A stretch of DNA of 48,417 bases, taken from positions 1-48,417 of the forward strand of contig JABURR010000006.1 of assembly GCA_014762635.1 (NCBI GenBank), in the 5' to 3' direction. Below the pieces are notes generated by a model. That model worked only from the letters and a program-made list of their open reading frames with translations, made no database searches and was not told the DNA's origin. Positions 24,802 through 33,439 of this stretch are shown piece by piece (positions within the stretch are counted from its first letter, which is position 1; each line of letters opens with the position of its first letter). The position numbers and the translations under genes are program-made. This DNA is from Paracoccaceae bacterium. Lineage in GTDB: Bacteria > Pseudomonadota > Alphaproteobacteria > Rhodobacterales > Rhodobacteraceae.

Positions 24802-25602
24802 ATGAAACGTTTCATACCCTTCATGAAGGCCGATCCGCTGGTCGCAGTTGCCCGGCTCAGCGGCATGATCGCCACCGGCGGGCGCCCCGGCGTCCTCAAT
24901 GATTCGACGCTGGCCCCGATGCTTGAACGCGCGTTCCGGCGCGGCAAGCCCGCAGCAGTGGTGCTGGTGATCAATTCGCCGGGCGGATCGCCCACGCAAT
25001 CCTCTCTGATCGCCGCGCGCATTCGGCGGCTGTCGGAAGAGAGGAAAGTTCCGGTCTATGCCTTCGTCGAAGACGTGGCGGCCTCGGGCGGCTACTGGCT
25101 GGCGACGGCGGCGGACGAGATCTGGGTGGACAGCAATTCCATCGTGGGCTCGATCGGGGTGATCTCGGCCTCTTTCGGGTTCAACGAGTTCCTCGGCAAG
25201 CACGGGATCGAGCGGCGCGTCTATACCGCGGGGAAATCGAAAAGCATGCTTGATCCGTTCCAGCCCGAGAAAGCCGCCGACGTAAAGCGGATCAAGGCCC
25301 TGCAGGAACAGATCCACGCGACGTTCATCGACCAGGTAAAGGCGCGGCGCGGATCGAAGCTGCCCGAGGGGAAGGACCTGTTCACCGGCGATATCTGGGT
25401 CGGTGCGCAGGCGGTCGAGGTCGGTCTGGCCGATGGCGTGGGGCACCTGGTCCCCAAGATGAAAGAGCGTTTCGGCGAGAAGGTGCGCTTCGTCCCTTAT
25501 TCCCAGAAACGCCCGCTTTTCCAGCGTGTCGGCTTTGGCGTGGCGGGAACCGTGCTGGACGGGATCGAGGAGCGCGCCGGTTTCGCGCGTTTCGGGCTCT
25601 GA
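24802..25602 (+). CDS. sppA: S49-family serine peptidase (SppA/SohB-like)
   Basis: Signal-peptide-peptidase-type protease of 266 residues, the short single-domain form. The catalytic Ser is in VAASGGYWLATAADEIW near residue 98 and the catalytic Lys in YTAGKSKSMLDPF near 150; NSPGGSP near 58 is the oxyanion-type loop. Unlike longer SppA there is no clear N-terminal transmembrane helix in MKRFIPFMKADPLVAVARL, so location is uncertain. The ATG at 24802 was chosen over an upstream TTG at 24766, which overlaps the putative -35, and over an ATG at 24823. The start lies inside a 14-bp palindrome. First of four closely packed plus-strand genes. Divergent from the dehalogenase gene. Confidence 0.85.
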   Translation: MKRFIPFMKADPLVAVARLSGMIATGGRPGVLNDSTLAPMLERAFRRGKPAAVVLVINSPGGSPTQSSLIAARIRRLSEERKVPVYAFVEDVAASGGYWLATAADEIWVDSNSIVGSIGVISASFGFNEFLGKHGIERRVYTAGKSKSMLDPFQPEKAADVKRIKALQEQIHATFIDQVKARRGSKLPEGKDLFTGDIWVGAQAVEVGLADGVGHLVPKMKERFGEKVRFVPYSQKRPLFQRVGFGVAGTVLDGIEERAGFARFGL

Positions 25603-25605
25603 TCC

Positions 25606-25764
25606 ATGGTCAAGATCGTCTCTCTCTTCCTGATCGGGATGCTGGTGCTGGCCATGTTCGGACGGCTTCGGTTTCCGGGGCAGTCGAAACTCGCCTCGCG
25701 CAAATGCCCGAACTGCGGACGTTACCGGCTGGGCAAGGGGCCGTGTGACTGCGGGAAATCCTGA
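25606..25764 (+). CDS. Small membrane zinc-ribbon protein
   Basis: 52-residue product, function unknown. An N-terminal hydrophobic helix (IVSLFLIGMLVLAMFG) is followed by a short basic linker and KCPNCGRYRLGKGPCDCG, a CxxC...CxC motif that would bind one zinc. It starts 3 nt after the peptidase stop, and its TGA is followed immediately by the antiporter ATG, so it is embedded in the operon. The ATG lacks a strong Shine-Dalgarno, suggesting translational coupling. Frame conservation with perfect junctions and the zinc motif make it a real gene. Confidence 0.75.
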   Translation: MVKIVSLFLIGMLVLAMFGRLRFPGQSKLASRKCPNCGRYRLGKGPCDCGKS

Positions 25765-26703
25765 ATGATCGACTTCGTTCTTCTGGGTGCGGGGCTGGTG
25801 ATCCTGCTCTTTGCCGGTGACGCACTGGTGCGCGGCGCGGTGAACGCCAGCCTGCGGTTGGGAATCCCGGCGCTGATCGTGAGCCTGACAGTGGTGGCTT
25901 TCGGCACTTCGGCGCCGGAACTTCTGGTCGCGATCCGCGCAGCCTTTGCCGATGCGCCCGGGATTGCGCTGGGCAATGTGGTGGGGTCGAACACGGCCAA
26001 TGTGCTGTTGGTTCTGGGTCTGCCGGCGATCATGTCCGGCCTTGCCGCTGGGGAAAGCGACACCCGAAAGAGCTACGTGATCATGCTGGGCGCGACGGTG
26101 CTGTTCATCGTGCTGTCCTTCTTCGGGCCGCTGCGCTGGATACACGGCCTGATCATGCTGGCCGCACTTGCGCTGGTTCTTGGCGAGAACCTCCACGAGG
26201 CCCGCAGCCACCGCAGGCGCGGGTCCGAGGTCGAGGTTGAGGGCGCCGAAGAGGGCATGTCCTGGCGGCGGATCCTGATCTACCTGGGACTCGGGTTGGT
26301 GGGCCTGCCCATCGGGGCCGACCTGATGGTGAAGGGCGCCGTGGCGATCGCCCGCGACTTCAACATCAGCGAAACGGTGATCGGCCTGACGATCGTCGCG
26401 CTTGGAACCTCTCTTCCGGAACTGGCGACGACGGTGATGGCCGCCATCCGGCGCGAGGCCGACGTGGCGCTGGGCAACATCATCGGGTCCAACATGTTCA
26501 ATCTTCTGGGCATCATGGGCGTGACCACGCTGCTTGCCCAGGTACCCGTGGACCGCGAATTCCTTGTGCTGGACTTCTGGGTCATGCTGGCTTCGTCGCT
26601 TCTCCTGATCCCATTCGTCTTCTGGCGTCAGAAGATCACGCGGCTTTGGGGCGTGATCCTGACGGGCCTCTATCTTGTCTACGTCGTGGTGTTGCTGTCA
26701 TGA
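25765..26703 (+). CDS. Calcium/sodium antiporter (YrbG/CaCA family)
   Basis: Inner-membrane cation exchanger of 312 residues with about ten hydrophobic helices. The two alpha-repeats that define the CaCA family are clear: VAFGTSAPELLVAI near 45 with GNVVGSNTANVLLVLG near 71, and VALGTSLPELATTV near 210 with GNIIGSNMFNLLGIMG near 236. The Glu in each GTS-PEL motif is the ion-binding residue. A hydrophilic loop (about 145-168) separates the halves. The start directly abuts the preceding stop and the end overlaps the next gene (ATGA). Ion preference is inferred from the family. Confidence 0.92.
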   Translation: MIDFVLLGAGLVILLFAGDALVRGAVNASLRLGIPALIVSLTVVAFGTSAPELLVAIRAAFADAPGIALGNVVGSNTANVLLVLGLPAIMSGLAAGESDTRKSYVIMLGATVLFIVLSFFGPLRWIHGLIMLAALALVLGENLHEARSHRRRGSEVEVEGAEEGMSWRRILIYLGLGLVGLPIGADLMVKGAVAIARDFNISETVIGLTIVALGTSLPELATTVMAAIRREADVALGNIIGSNMFNLLGIMGVTTLLAQVPVDREFLVLDFWVMLASSLLLIPFVFWRQKITRLWGVILTGLYLVYVVVLLS

Positions 26704-27500
26704 GCCTGACTTCTTCCGAACCGAAACGTGCGCTGGTAACCGGTGCGGGCAAGCGGCTTGGCCGCGCGATGTCGCTTTACCTGGCCGAGCGTGGATTCGA
26801 CGTGGCGGTGCATTATGCCTCGTCCCGGGACGAAGCCGAGGATGTGGTTGCCGCGATCCGCCGAATGGGGCGCGCAGCCGAGGCTGTACGGGCGGACCTT
26901 CTGAGTGAGGATCAGACCGGCGCGCTGTTACCGCAGGCGGTCGAGGCGCTGGGCGGAGAGGTCAACGTCCTGGTCAACAACGCCTCGATCTTCGAATACG
27001 ACAATATCGAAACGGCGACGCGCGACAGCTGGGACCGGCACCTTGAGTCGAACCTGCGCGCGCCTTTCGTTCTGACCCAGGCGCTGGCCGCGCAGGCCCC
27101 GCACCCGGCCCCCGACGACGCGGGTGAACCGCTGGCCCGGGCGCTGGTGGTCAACATGATCGACCAGCGGGTGCGCAAGCTGACGCCGGAGTTCATGACC
27201 TACACCATCGCCAAGATGGGGCTTTGGGCCTTCACCCAGACCGCGGCGCAGGCTTTGGCGCCAAGGGTCCGGGTCAACGCGATCGGCCCGGGGCCGACAC
27301 TGCAGGGCAGCCGCCAGTCGGAAGAACACTTCCGAAACCAGCGCGCGGCGACGGTTCTGGAGCGTGGGGCAAGCCCCGCGGAAATCACCGCCGCGCTTGG
27401 ATATTTCCTCGATGCGCCAGGGGTTACGGGGCAACTTCTCTGCGTCGATGGCGGGCAACATTTGGGCTGGAAAACACCCGATGTTCTGGGTGTCGAATAG
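26700..27500 (+). CDS. SDR oxidoreductase, pteridine-reductase/FolM-like
   Basis: NADPH-dependent short-chain dehydrogenase, 266 residues. The nucleotide loop is TGAGKRLG (residues 14-21), with Arg in place of the usual Gly-x-Gly spacing, a hallmark of pteridine reductases (PTR1/FolM); NNAS follows near 96 and the catalytic Tyr/Lys in YTIAKMG near 171. MIDQRVRKL resembles the DQ segment of FolM. It therefore probably reduces dihydropterin or a related carbonyl, rather than being a fatty-acid SDR. The ATG at 26700 overlaps the antiporter stop (ATGA). Last gene of the operon; an AT-rich gap follows. Confidence 0.85.
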   Translation: MSLTSSEPKRALVTGAGKRLGRAMSLYLAERGFDVAVHYASSRDEAEDVVAAIRRMGRAAEAVRADLLSEDQTGALLPQAVEALGGEVNVLVNNASIFEYDNIETATRDSWDRHLESNLRAPFVLTQALAAQAPHPAPDDAGEPLARALVVNMIDQRVRKLTPEFMTYTIAKMGLWAFTQTAAQALAPRVRVNAIGPGPTLQGSRQSEEHFRNQRAATVLERGASPAEITAALGYFLDAPGVTGQLLCVDGGQHLGWKTPDVLGVE

Positions 27501-27810
27501 GGAAACCCCCTTGCATTGGGAGAAGACGGCGTCGGACTTGTGCACCTCCGATTCGCGCATCACGAAGCTGTCATAATTCCTCCAATGTTTTCAGTAATTT
27601 GCCACATGGAAAAAAATTACCAATTAAAAACAAAGCCTTACATTGCTGCCTAAAAAATAGGCAAATCCACAGAGGGCCAATAAAACAAGGATTTTCTTCC
27701 CTCCCAGAAAAGATTTCACCAGAGTTGTCCACAGGATCAGTGGATTTGTTTTTCCTTGTCTCGGCCGCTTCGCCATTGCAGCCAGACCCGAGAATCACGA
27801 CGATTGGCCG
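27501..27810. other. AT-rich intergenic island
   Basis: 310 bp between the SDR gene and uvrC. From about 27570 to 27755 the sequence is visibly AT-rich against a GC-rich background. It holds TGCCTA/TAGGCA (27647-27652 and 27658-27663, loop of A residues), 9-bp inverted arms CAAATCCAC (27662-27670) and GTGGATTTG (27740-27748), and a terminator-like hairpin (listed separately). No convincing protein frame is present. A small RNA gene or a decayed insertion are the readings I can offer. TTGTCCACA (27725-27733) resembles a DnaA box. Confidence 0.5.
27728..27753 (+). terminator. Possible intrinsic terminator
   Basis: TCCAC (27728-27732) pairs with GTGGA (27740-27744) around AGGATCA, followed by TTTGTTTTT. 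The stem is short (5 bp), so strength is doubtful. It could end the SDR operon transcript or a small RNA from the AT-rich island. Confidence 0.42.
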
Positions 27811-29688
27811 ATGACTGAAACGCCGACAGATAGCGCGAACGAAGACCTGCGCGGACATGCCCGAATCCGGGCCTATCTGAAGACGTTGGACAATTCCTCG
27901 GGCGTCTACCGAATGCTCGATGAAACGGGCGCGGTTCTCTATGTCGGCAAGGCGCGCAGCCTGAAGAAACGGGTCGCGAGCTACGCCAAGCCCACGGGCC
28001 ACAGCGCCCGCATCGCGCGGATGATTTCCGAGACCGCCTCGATGATGTTCCTGACCACGGGGACAGAGACCGAGGCGTTGCTGCTGGAACAGAACCTGAT
28101 CAAGCAGCTCAAGCCGCGCTACAACGTGCTGCTGCGCGACGACAAGTCGTTCCCGAATATCCTGATGACCGGGGATCATGACTTTCCGCAGATCAAGAAA
28201 CACCGGGGCGCCAAGAAGCAGAAGGGAAGGTACTACGGGCCCTTCGCCAGCGCCGGTGCGGTGAACCGGACGTTGAACCAGTTGCAGAAGGTCTTCCTGC
28301 TGCGGAACTGTTCGGACGCGATGTTCGAAAGCCGGACCCGGCCTTGTTTGCTCTACCAGATCAAGCGTTGCAGCGCGCCCTGCACCGGCCAGATCAGCCG
28401 CGCGGATTATGCCGAGCTGGTGGCCGATGCTGAACGCTTCCTTCAGGGACGCTCGACCAACGTGCAGACCACGCTGGCCCGCCAGATGGAAGAGGCGAGC
28501 GAGGCACTGGAATTCGAGCGCGCCGCCGCGCTGCGGGACCGGATCCGCGCGCTGACCCAGGTGCAGCAGTCCCAGGGCATCAACCCGCGCGGCGTGATCG
28601 AGGCTGATATCGTAGCCCTGCACATGGAGGGTGGACAGGCCTGCGTGCAGGTCTTCTTCATCCGCGCGAACCAGAACTGGGGCAACCGGGATTACTATCC
28701 CAAAACGGGCTCGGGCGCCGAGGCGGCAGAGGTGCTGCAGGCCTTCCTTGGCCAGTTCTACGGCGACAAGGAACCGCCCAAGCTGATCCTGCTGTCGCAT
28801 CCGATCGAGGATCGCGAACTGATGGAAGAGGTGTTGGCCCAGTCCGCGGGGCGCAAGGTCGAAATCGCCGTGCCCCTGCGTGGCGAGAAGGCCGAACTGG
28901 TGGCCGGCGCGGCGCGCAACGCCCGGGAAAGCCTTGCCCGGCGCCTTGCCGAGACGGTGACGCAGGGCAAGCTGCTGGACGGGTTGGCCGAGGCGTTCGA
29001 TCTGGACGCCCGGCCGGCGCGGATCGAGGTCTACGACAACTCGCATATCCAGGGCACGAATGCGGTCGGCGCAATGATCGTTGCGGGGCCCGAGGGCTTC
29101 GTCAAATCGCAGTACCGCAAGTTCAACATCCGGGGCGAGGATCTGACGCCCGGCGACGATTTCGGCATGATGAAAGAGGTGCTGACCCGCCGCTTTCAGC
29201 GCCTTTTGAAAGAGGACCCCGACCGAGAGGGAGAGACCTGGCCCGACCTTCTGCTGATCGACGGTGGCGCCGGACAGGTGAGCGCGGTGATGGAGATCAT
29301 GCGCGAGCTTGGGGTCGAGGACATTCCTGTCGTGGGGGTCGCCAAGGGCATCGACCGCGATGCGGGGAAGGAAGAGTTCCACCGCCCCGGCCAACGCCCC
29401 TTCGCGCTGAAGCACAACGATCCGGTGCTCTATTTCGTCCAGCGTCTGCGCGACGAGGCGCACCGTTTCGCCATCGGCGCCCACCGTCAGAAGCGTGCCA
29501 AGGCGATTGGCGCGACGCCCCTTGACGAGGTGCCTGGTGTGGGCGCGACCCGCAAGCGGGCGCTGCTCAGTCATTTCGGCTCGGCCAAGGCGGTGAGCCG
29601 GGCTGGGCTGGCCGACCTGAAGGCGGTCGAGGGGATTTCCGACGCGATGGCCGAGACGATCTACGATTTCTTCAACCCCAAGGGGTGA
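27811..29688 (+). CDS. uvrC: Excinuclease ABC subunit C
   Basis: Nuclease that makes both incisions in nucleotide-excision repair, 625 residues. In order: GIY-YIG domain ([20 protein letters not shown] near 30), a Cys-containing region ([15 protein letters not shown] near 178), a UVR motif binding UvrB ([18 protein letters not shown] near 230), the RNase H-like endonuclease domain ([15 protein letters not shown] near 408, then [11 protein letters not shown] near 480), and C-terminal helix-hairpin-helix motifs ([18 protein letters not shown] near 572). Start ATG at 27811; no clear Shine-Dalgarno. Confidence 0.97.
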   Translation: MTETPTDSANEDLRGHARIRAYLKTLDNSSGVYRMLDETGAVLYVGKARSLKKRVASYAKPTGHSARIARMISETASMMFLTTGTETEALLLEQNLIKQLKPRYNVLLRDDKSFPNILMTGDHDFPQIKKHRGAKKQKGRYYGPFASAGAVNRTLNQLQKVFLLRNCSDAMFESRTRPCLLYQIKRCSAPCTGQISRADYAELVADAERFLQGRSTNVQTTLARQMEEASEALEFERAAALRDRIRALTQVQQSQGINPRGVIEADIVALHMEGGQACVQVFFIRANQNWGNRDYYPKTGSGAEAAEVLQAFLGQFYGDKEPPKLILLSHPIEDRELMEEVLAQSAGRKVEIAVPLRGEKAELVAGAARNARESLARRLAETVTQGKLLDGLAEAFDLDARPARIEVYDNSHIQGTNAVGAMIVAGPEGFVKSQYRKFNIRGEDLTPGDDFGMMKEVLTRRFQRLLKEDPDREGETWPDLLLIDGGAGQVSAVMEIMRELGVEDIPVVGVAKGIDRDAGKEEFHRPGQRPFALKHNDPVLYFVQRLRDEAHRFAIGAHRQKRAKAIGATPLDEVPGVGATRKRALLSHFGSAKAVSRAGLADLKAVEGISDAMAETIYDFFNPKG

Positions 29689-29770
29689 AGCGCCGCGATT
29701 GGGCGCAATTCCTTCGGCAATCCCGTTGGTGTATCTTCCCCCCGTCGCCCCGACAGGCTAGGACTTGGCC

Positions 29771-30442
29771 ATGACGTGGACGATCCCGAATATCCTGACG
29801 GTTCTGAGGCTGCTGGCCGCGCCCGGCGTGGCGGTGATGTTCCTCTATTTCTCGCGCCCCTGGGCGGACTGGTTCGCACTGGTTCTGTTTCTCAGCGCCG
29901 CCATCACCGACTGGTTCGATGGCTACCTGGCGCGGACCTGGAAGCAGGAGAGCCGCTTTGGCGCCATGCTGGACCCGATCGCTGACAAGGCGATGGTGGT
30001 GATCGCGCTTCTGGTGATCGTCGGCTATTCCTCGATGACGCCCTGGCTGGTTTTGCCCGCGACGTTCATCGTCTTCCGCGAGGTCTTTGTTTCCGGCCTG
30101 CGCGAATTCCTGGGCTCCGACGCCAAGCTGCTGAAGGTGACGAAGCTGGCGAAGTGGAAAACCACCGCGCAGATGGTCGCGATCGCGGTGCTGTTCTCGC
30201 AGGACATTTTCTTGCATCACTTGGTGGACCGAACCTTCGGCATGGATGAGGCGATGGTAGGCTCCATCCTTGCAGGAGAGATCCCGGACGAGGTCGGCCT
30301 GATCTGGCTCGTCCAGGCGCGGGAATATGCGGGCACCGCCGGGATCAGCCTTCTGTGGATTGCCGCCGCCTTGACCCTGATCACGGGCTGGGACTACTTC
30401 CGAAAGGCGATGCCTTTCCTGCGTGACACGAGGGACGAATGA
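29771..30442 (+). CDS. pgsA: CDP-diacylglycerol--glycerol-3-phosphate 3-phosphatidyltransferase
   Basis: Integral membrane enzyme for phosphatidylglycerol phosphate synthesis, 223 residues. The CDP-alcohol phosphatidyltransferase signature D-G-x2-A-R-x8-G-x3-D-x3-D is present as DWFDGYLARTW...FGAMLDPIADK near 48-75, preceded by NILTVLRLLAAPGV. Several hydrophobic helices follow. The ATG at 29771 was preferred to a TTG two codons upstream. The stop overlaps the moaD start (ATGA). A region near 145-175 (DRTFGMDEAMVGSILAGEI) is an extra loop compared with short PgsA proteins. Confidence 0.92.
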   Translation: MTWTIPNILTVLRLLAAPGVAVMFLYFSRPWADWFALVLFLSAAITDWFDGYLARTWKQESRFGAMLDPIADKAMVVIALLVIVGYSSMTPWLVLPATFIVFREVFVSGLREFLGSDAKLLKVTKLAKWKTTAQMVAIAVLFSQDIFLHHLVDRTFGMDEAMVGSILAGEIPDEVGLIWLVQAREYAGTAGISLLWIAAALTLITGWDYFRKAMPFLRDTRDE

Positions 30443-30687
30443 TCGACGTTCTGTATTTTGCCTGGGTCCGGGAGCGGATCGGCTTGCCGAAAGAGAAGAT
30501 CGAGACCGGTGCGGCAACCGTCGCCGATCTGGTCGAAGAACTCCGTGCGCGCGAGGAACGCTATGCCGTGGCCTTTGCCGACCTATCGGCACTACGCGTC
30601 GCAGTGGACCAGGAATTGACCGAGTTCGATGCCTCGCTCGAAGGTGCGCGCGAGGTGGCCTTCTTCCCGCCGATGACCGGGGGCTGA
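30439..30687 (+). CDS. moaD: Molybdopterin synthase small subunit MoaD
   Basis: Ubiquitin-like sulfur carrier, 82 residues, ending in the required Gly-Gly (FFPPMTGG) that becomes the thiocarboxylate. MIDVLYFAWVRERIGLP is the usual first strand. Overlaps pgsA by ATGA and precedes moaE by 3 nt. Provides molybdopterin for the xanthine dehydrogenase at the start of the window, among others. Confidence 0.95.
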   Translation: MIDVLYFAWVRERIGLPKEKIETGAATVADLVEELRAREERYAVAFADLSALRVAVDQELTEFDASLEGAREVAFFPPMTGG

Positions 30688-30690
30688 TCC

Positions 30691-31131
30691 GTGACCGTGC
30701 GCGTGCAGGAAGCCCCGTTCGACATGGGCGCCGAGGTCGAGGCCTTCGGCAAGGGCCTGAAGGGCGTCGGCGCCATCGTCACCTTTTCGGGCATCGTCCG
30801 CGACGAGGAAGGCACGCTGGCGCGCATGGTGATCGAACATTACGCGGGCATGACCGAAAAGGCGCTGGAGAAGATCGAGGCCGAAGCGGTCAAACGCTGG
30901 AACCTGGCCGAAAGCCTGATCATCCACCGTTTCGGAGAAATGGCCCCGGGCGACCAGATCATGATGGTGGCCACCGCCGCGCGGCACCGGGTCGATGCCT
31001 TTGCCGCCGCCGAATTCCTGATGGACTACCTGAAGTCCCGCGCGCCCTTCTGGAAGAAGGAATTCGGAGAGGACGGCGACTCCTGGGTCGCTGCCAAGGA
31101 CGAAGACGAGGCGGCCCTGGACCGGTGGTAA
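30691..31131 (+). CDS. moaE: Molybdopterin synthase catalytic subunit MoaE
   Basis: Converts cyclic pyranopterin monophosphate to molybdopterin using sulfur from MoaD; 146 residues. Starts with GTG at 30691. Family blocks: TFSGIVRDEEG near 31, IEHYAGMTEKAL near 49, HRFGEMAPGDQIMMVATAA near 78, and DYLKSRAPFWKKEF near 112 with the catalytic Lys residues. Adjacent to moaD. Converges on the coiled-coil gene 10 bp away. Confidence 0.95.
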   Translation: MTVRVQEAPFDMGAEVEAFGKGLKGVGAIVTFSGIVRDEEGTLARMVIEHYAGMTEKALEKIEAEAVKRWNLAESLIIHRFGEMAPGDQIMMVATAARHRVDAFAAAEFLMDYLKSRAPFWKKEFGEDGDSWVAAKDEDEAALDRW

Positions 31132-31141
31132 ACTGCCGCCG

Positions 31142-31459
31142 TTACCCGCGTTCGAGCTGACCGCGCAGTTCCTCGGCTTCGCGCCGGACGTCCCGCAGAC
31201 CCTCCATCGCCGCGCGCAGTTCCGCTTCGGTCTGGGTCAGCTGGTTGGTCAATTCGGCCTCGCGCTGCTGCTGGTAGGTGATCGCTTCGTCGCGGGCCTC
31301 TTCGGCTTCGTGCAACTCCTGCGCCATCTTGTCGAGTTCGCTCATCTCGGATTGGGCCACGCGCCTGAAGCGGTGGATCAGCCAATGGGCGAACCAGCCG
31401 AAAGCAAAGGCCACGAACAGGATGAAGGCTGTGGCGAAAATAAACTCAGTTCTGTTCAT
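31142..31459 (-). CDS. Membrane-anchored coiled-coil protein
   Basis: 105 residues, function unknown. One N-terminal transmembrane helix (FIFATAFILFVAFAFGWFAH, about 6-25) is followed by a cluster of basic residues and a single long coiled coil (about 38-104) rich in Glu and Ala, on the cytoplasmic side by the positive-inside rule. The gene overlaps the end of the OmpA-family gene by 14 nt, so the two are translationally linked and may act together at the envelope. Similar small proteins are common downstream of OmpA-type genes in Rhodobacterales (from memory). Confidence 0.72.
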   Translation of the reverse strand: MNRTEFIFATAFILFVAFAFGWFAHWLIHRFRRVAQSEMSELDKMAQELHEAEEARDEAITYQQQREAELTNQLTQTEAELRAAMEGLRDVRREAEELRGQLERG

Positions 31460-33380
31460 CTGTGGTCTCCGACGACTCTTCGGCCTCTGACTCTGCTTCG
31501 GCGGCTTCTGCTTCCGCCGCGGCTTCCGCTTCGGCCTTCACGGCGGCGCGCAGGGCTTCTTCCTCTTCCGGGGTGATCAGCCGGAACTCGATCCGGCGGT
31601 TGGCTTCCCGGCCTTCCTCGGTTTCGTTGTCCGCGATCGGCTGGGCCTCGCCATAGCCGCGGGCGGTCAGGTTCGAGGTCAGCACACGCCGCGCGAGCAG
31701 CGCGTTCAACACGGCCTCGGCGCGGCGCTGCGAGAGATTCTGGTTCATGATCTCACGGCCCTGGCTGTCGGTGTGGCCGCCGATTTCCATCTTCACGCTT
31801 TCGCAGTCCTTCATCACCTCGGCGATGCGGTCGATGCTGTCGCGGGCTTCGGAATCGATATTGGCAGAGCTTGGCGCAAAGGTGATCTGGCGTTCCTTCA
31901 GGATGGCGTTGATGTCGGCGGCACATTCCTCGGGCGTCGGGAGTTGCGCGACCGGGTCTAGGGTTTCCTCGTAGGTGACCTCGATTTCATACTCCGCGCC
32001 GCTGCCAAGTTTTTCCGACAGGACCCGCGCGATCTCGGCGTTGGAGTCGGCATCGCCTGTCTGGCCTTTCACGCTGACGAAATCGGGCTGGACCAGAAGC
32101 TGCCCGTTGTCGAGATGCGAGAGCGCTTCGACGCCGGTCAGAACACGGATCGGCCAGCCATCGGGGAGTTCTTCGTCAAGGCGCATCGCCCCGTAGATCT
32201 CAACCAAGCCGAAGCGAGCCCGGGCGAAGGTCTCCACCGCGGTCCGGCTTTGCTCGTCGGTGATGCGGCCGCGCAACTGCAAGAGCCCTTCGGGGCTGAG
32301 CGTGGCGGTGAATTCCGGCGGGCCTTCGCTGTCTTCGTCCACTTCTTCCGGCGGTTGGGGCAGGATGGAGTGCAGCGCGAAGACATCCGGAAGATCGGCC
32401 TCCAACTCGCCGATGACACGGTCGTAGACGTCCTGCGGGGTTCCCATCGCGGCAATAAGACTGACGTCGGCATCCGAGAAAGTGACAGATCCCCCACCCA
32501 GTTCCGCAAGCGCATCGATGGCGAGCGCGGTGGCGTCCGGCCAGCGCGGGCTGGGAGCGCCCAAGCCGAGCGTGCAATCCGCCGCCCCGGTCAAGCCGGC
32601 ACGGCTTGCGGCCTGCAGGATCTTCTCGCGCCCTTCAGGGGTGTGTGCGGTGCAGGCATCGAAGCGGGCGTTGCGGGAATCGAGGATGAACCGAAGCGTG
32701 AATGGCGTGATGACCGGGCGCGGCGCGCTGATATCCAGGGTCACGGGCACCATCGTCGGCGCACGCCGCTTCAGGGTCGTCTCGTAGGAGCGTTTCTGCT
32801 CGGGACTGTCGCTGATCGCAGTGACGTCGATCCCGTCGGCGGCCACCGAGATCTTTGACCGAGGCAATTCCGCGAGCGCCTCAAGGCCGAAGGCAAGGGC
32901 CTGTTCCCATCCACGTGGGGCCTCGAAATCCGCCGTTTCCAGCAGATCGACCACGGGCATCCCCTCAGCGATCTCGATGATCCGGTCGATAACCTTGTCG
33001 CGGTCGCTTGAGGTCGGGATCAGGCCGATCAGCGATATGCCCTCGTCATTGCGGAGGAGTTCCAGCGAGAAACGCGGCGGCTGGATCGGCATGGTCTCGG
33101 CCACGTCCATCTGGTCGATCACGCGCGCAGCATCCACAACTTGACCCGCAACCCCCAGGGCATTGAACCGGGTTGCCTCGTCCGGGGCCTCGCCACTCAG
33201 AAGGACCTGCAGACCATCCACCCGCACATCGACCCAATCATACCCGTTGAGATCCAGCACCCGCGAGACGTCGCGGTACGAGGTCCGCTCCATCAGGCCC
33301 ACCATGAACCCGGCGGCCACGACCGAAAGCAGCCCGGCCAGGAGAAAAGCAAAGATCGGTAGAAGCGTAGAGATGCGCAT
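31446..33380 (-). CDS. OmpA-family peptidoglycan-binding protein with BON-like N-terminal repeats
   Basis: Envelope protein of 644 residues. The N-terminal hydrophobic segment (residues 5-30) is an uncleaved anchor or signal. The long middle part (40-490) contains repeated modules of the LxGxxPxxxxR type (VLLSGEAPDEATR, SLIGLIPTSSDRD, LQLRGRITDEQSR) resembling BON domains, which bind membranes. The OmpA-like domain spans about 505-620, with IGGHTDSQG, NQNLSQRRAEAVLNAL, ARGYGE and ANRRIEFR holding the residues that bind meso-diaminopimelate. The tail (about 615-644) is Ala/Glu-rich. Probably links the inner membrane to the cell wall. Its stop lies within the start of the next gene. Confidence 0.88.
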   Translation of the reverse strand: MRISTLLPIFAFLLAGLLSVVAAGFMVGLMERTSYRDVSRVLDLNGYDWVDVRVDGLQVLLSGEAPDEATRFNALGVAGQVVDAARVIDQMDVAETMPIQPPRFSLELLRNDEGISLIGLIPTSSDRDKVIDRIIEIAEGMPVVDLLETADFEAPRGWEQALAFGLEALAELPRSKISVAADGIDVTAISDSPEQKRSYETTLKRRAPTMVPVTLDISAPRPVITPFTLRFILDSRNARFDACTAHTPEGREKILQAASRAGLTGAADCTLGLGAPSPRWPDATALAIDALAELGGGSVTFSDADVSLIAAMGTPQDVYDRVIGELEADLPDVFALHSILPQPPEEVDEDSEGPPEFTATLSPEGLLQLRGRITDEQSRTAVETFARARFGLVEIYGAMRLDEELPDGWPIRVLTGVEALSHLDNGQLLVQPDFVSVKGQTGDADSNAEIARVLSEKLGSGAEYEIEVTYEETLDPVAQLPTPEECAADINAILKERQITFAPSSANIDSEARDSIDRIAEVMKDCESVKMEIGGHTDSQGREIMNQNLSQRRAEAVLNALLARRVLTSNLTARGYGEAQPIADNETEEGREANRRIEFRLITPEEEEALRAAVKAEAEAAAEAEAAEAESEAEESSETTDEQN

Positions 33381-33439
33381 CAGGTCGGAAGTTCCTTCAC
33401 AGTCCTGCTCTGATTAGGGGGTGCAGGCGCTCGGCGCAA

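Noticed and set aside
27663-27747. AT-rich island with TTGTCCACA and AAATCCACA as a replication origin
   Set aside because: Only one box matches the DnaA consensus well, and the neighbours (SDR, uvrC) are not the usual origin context in this order; dnaA, hemE and parAB are not here.
27571-29574. 667-codon minus-strand frame opposite uvrC running into the AT-rich island
   Set aside because: Shadow of uvrC; its last 60 codons in the AT-rich gap show no family and no ribosome-binding logic.
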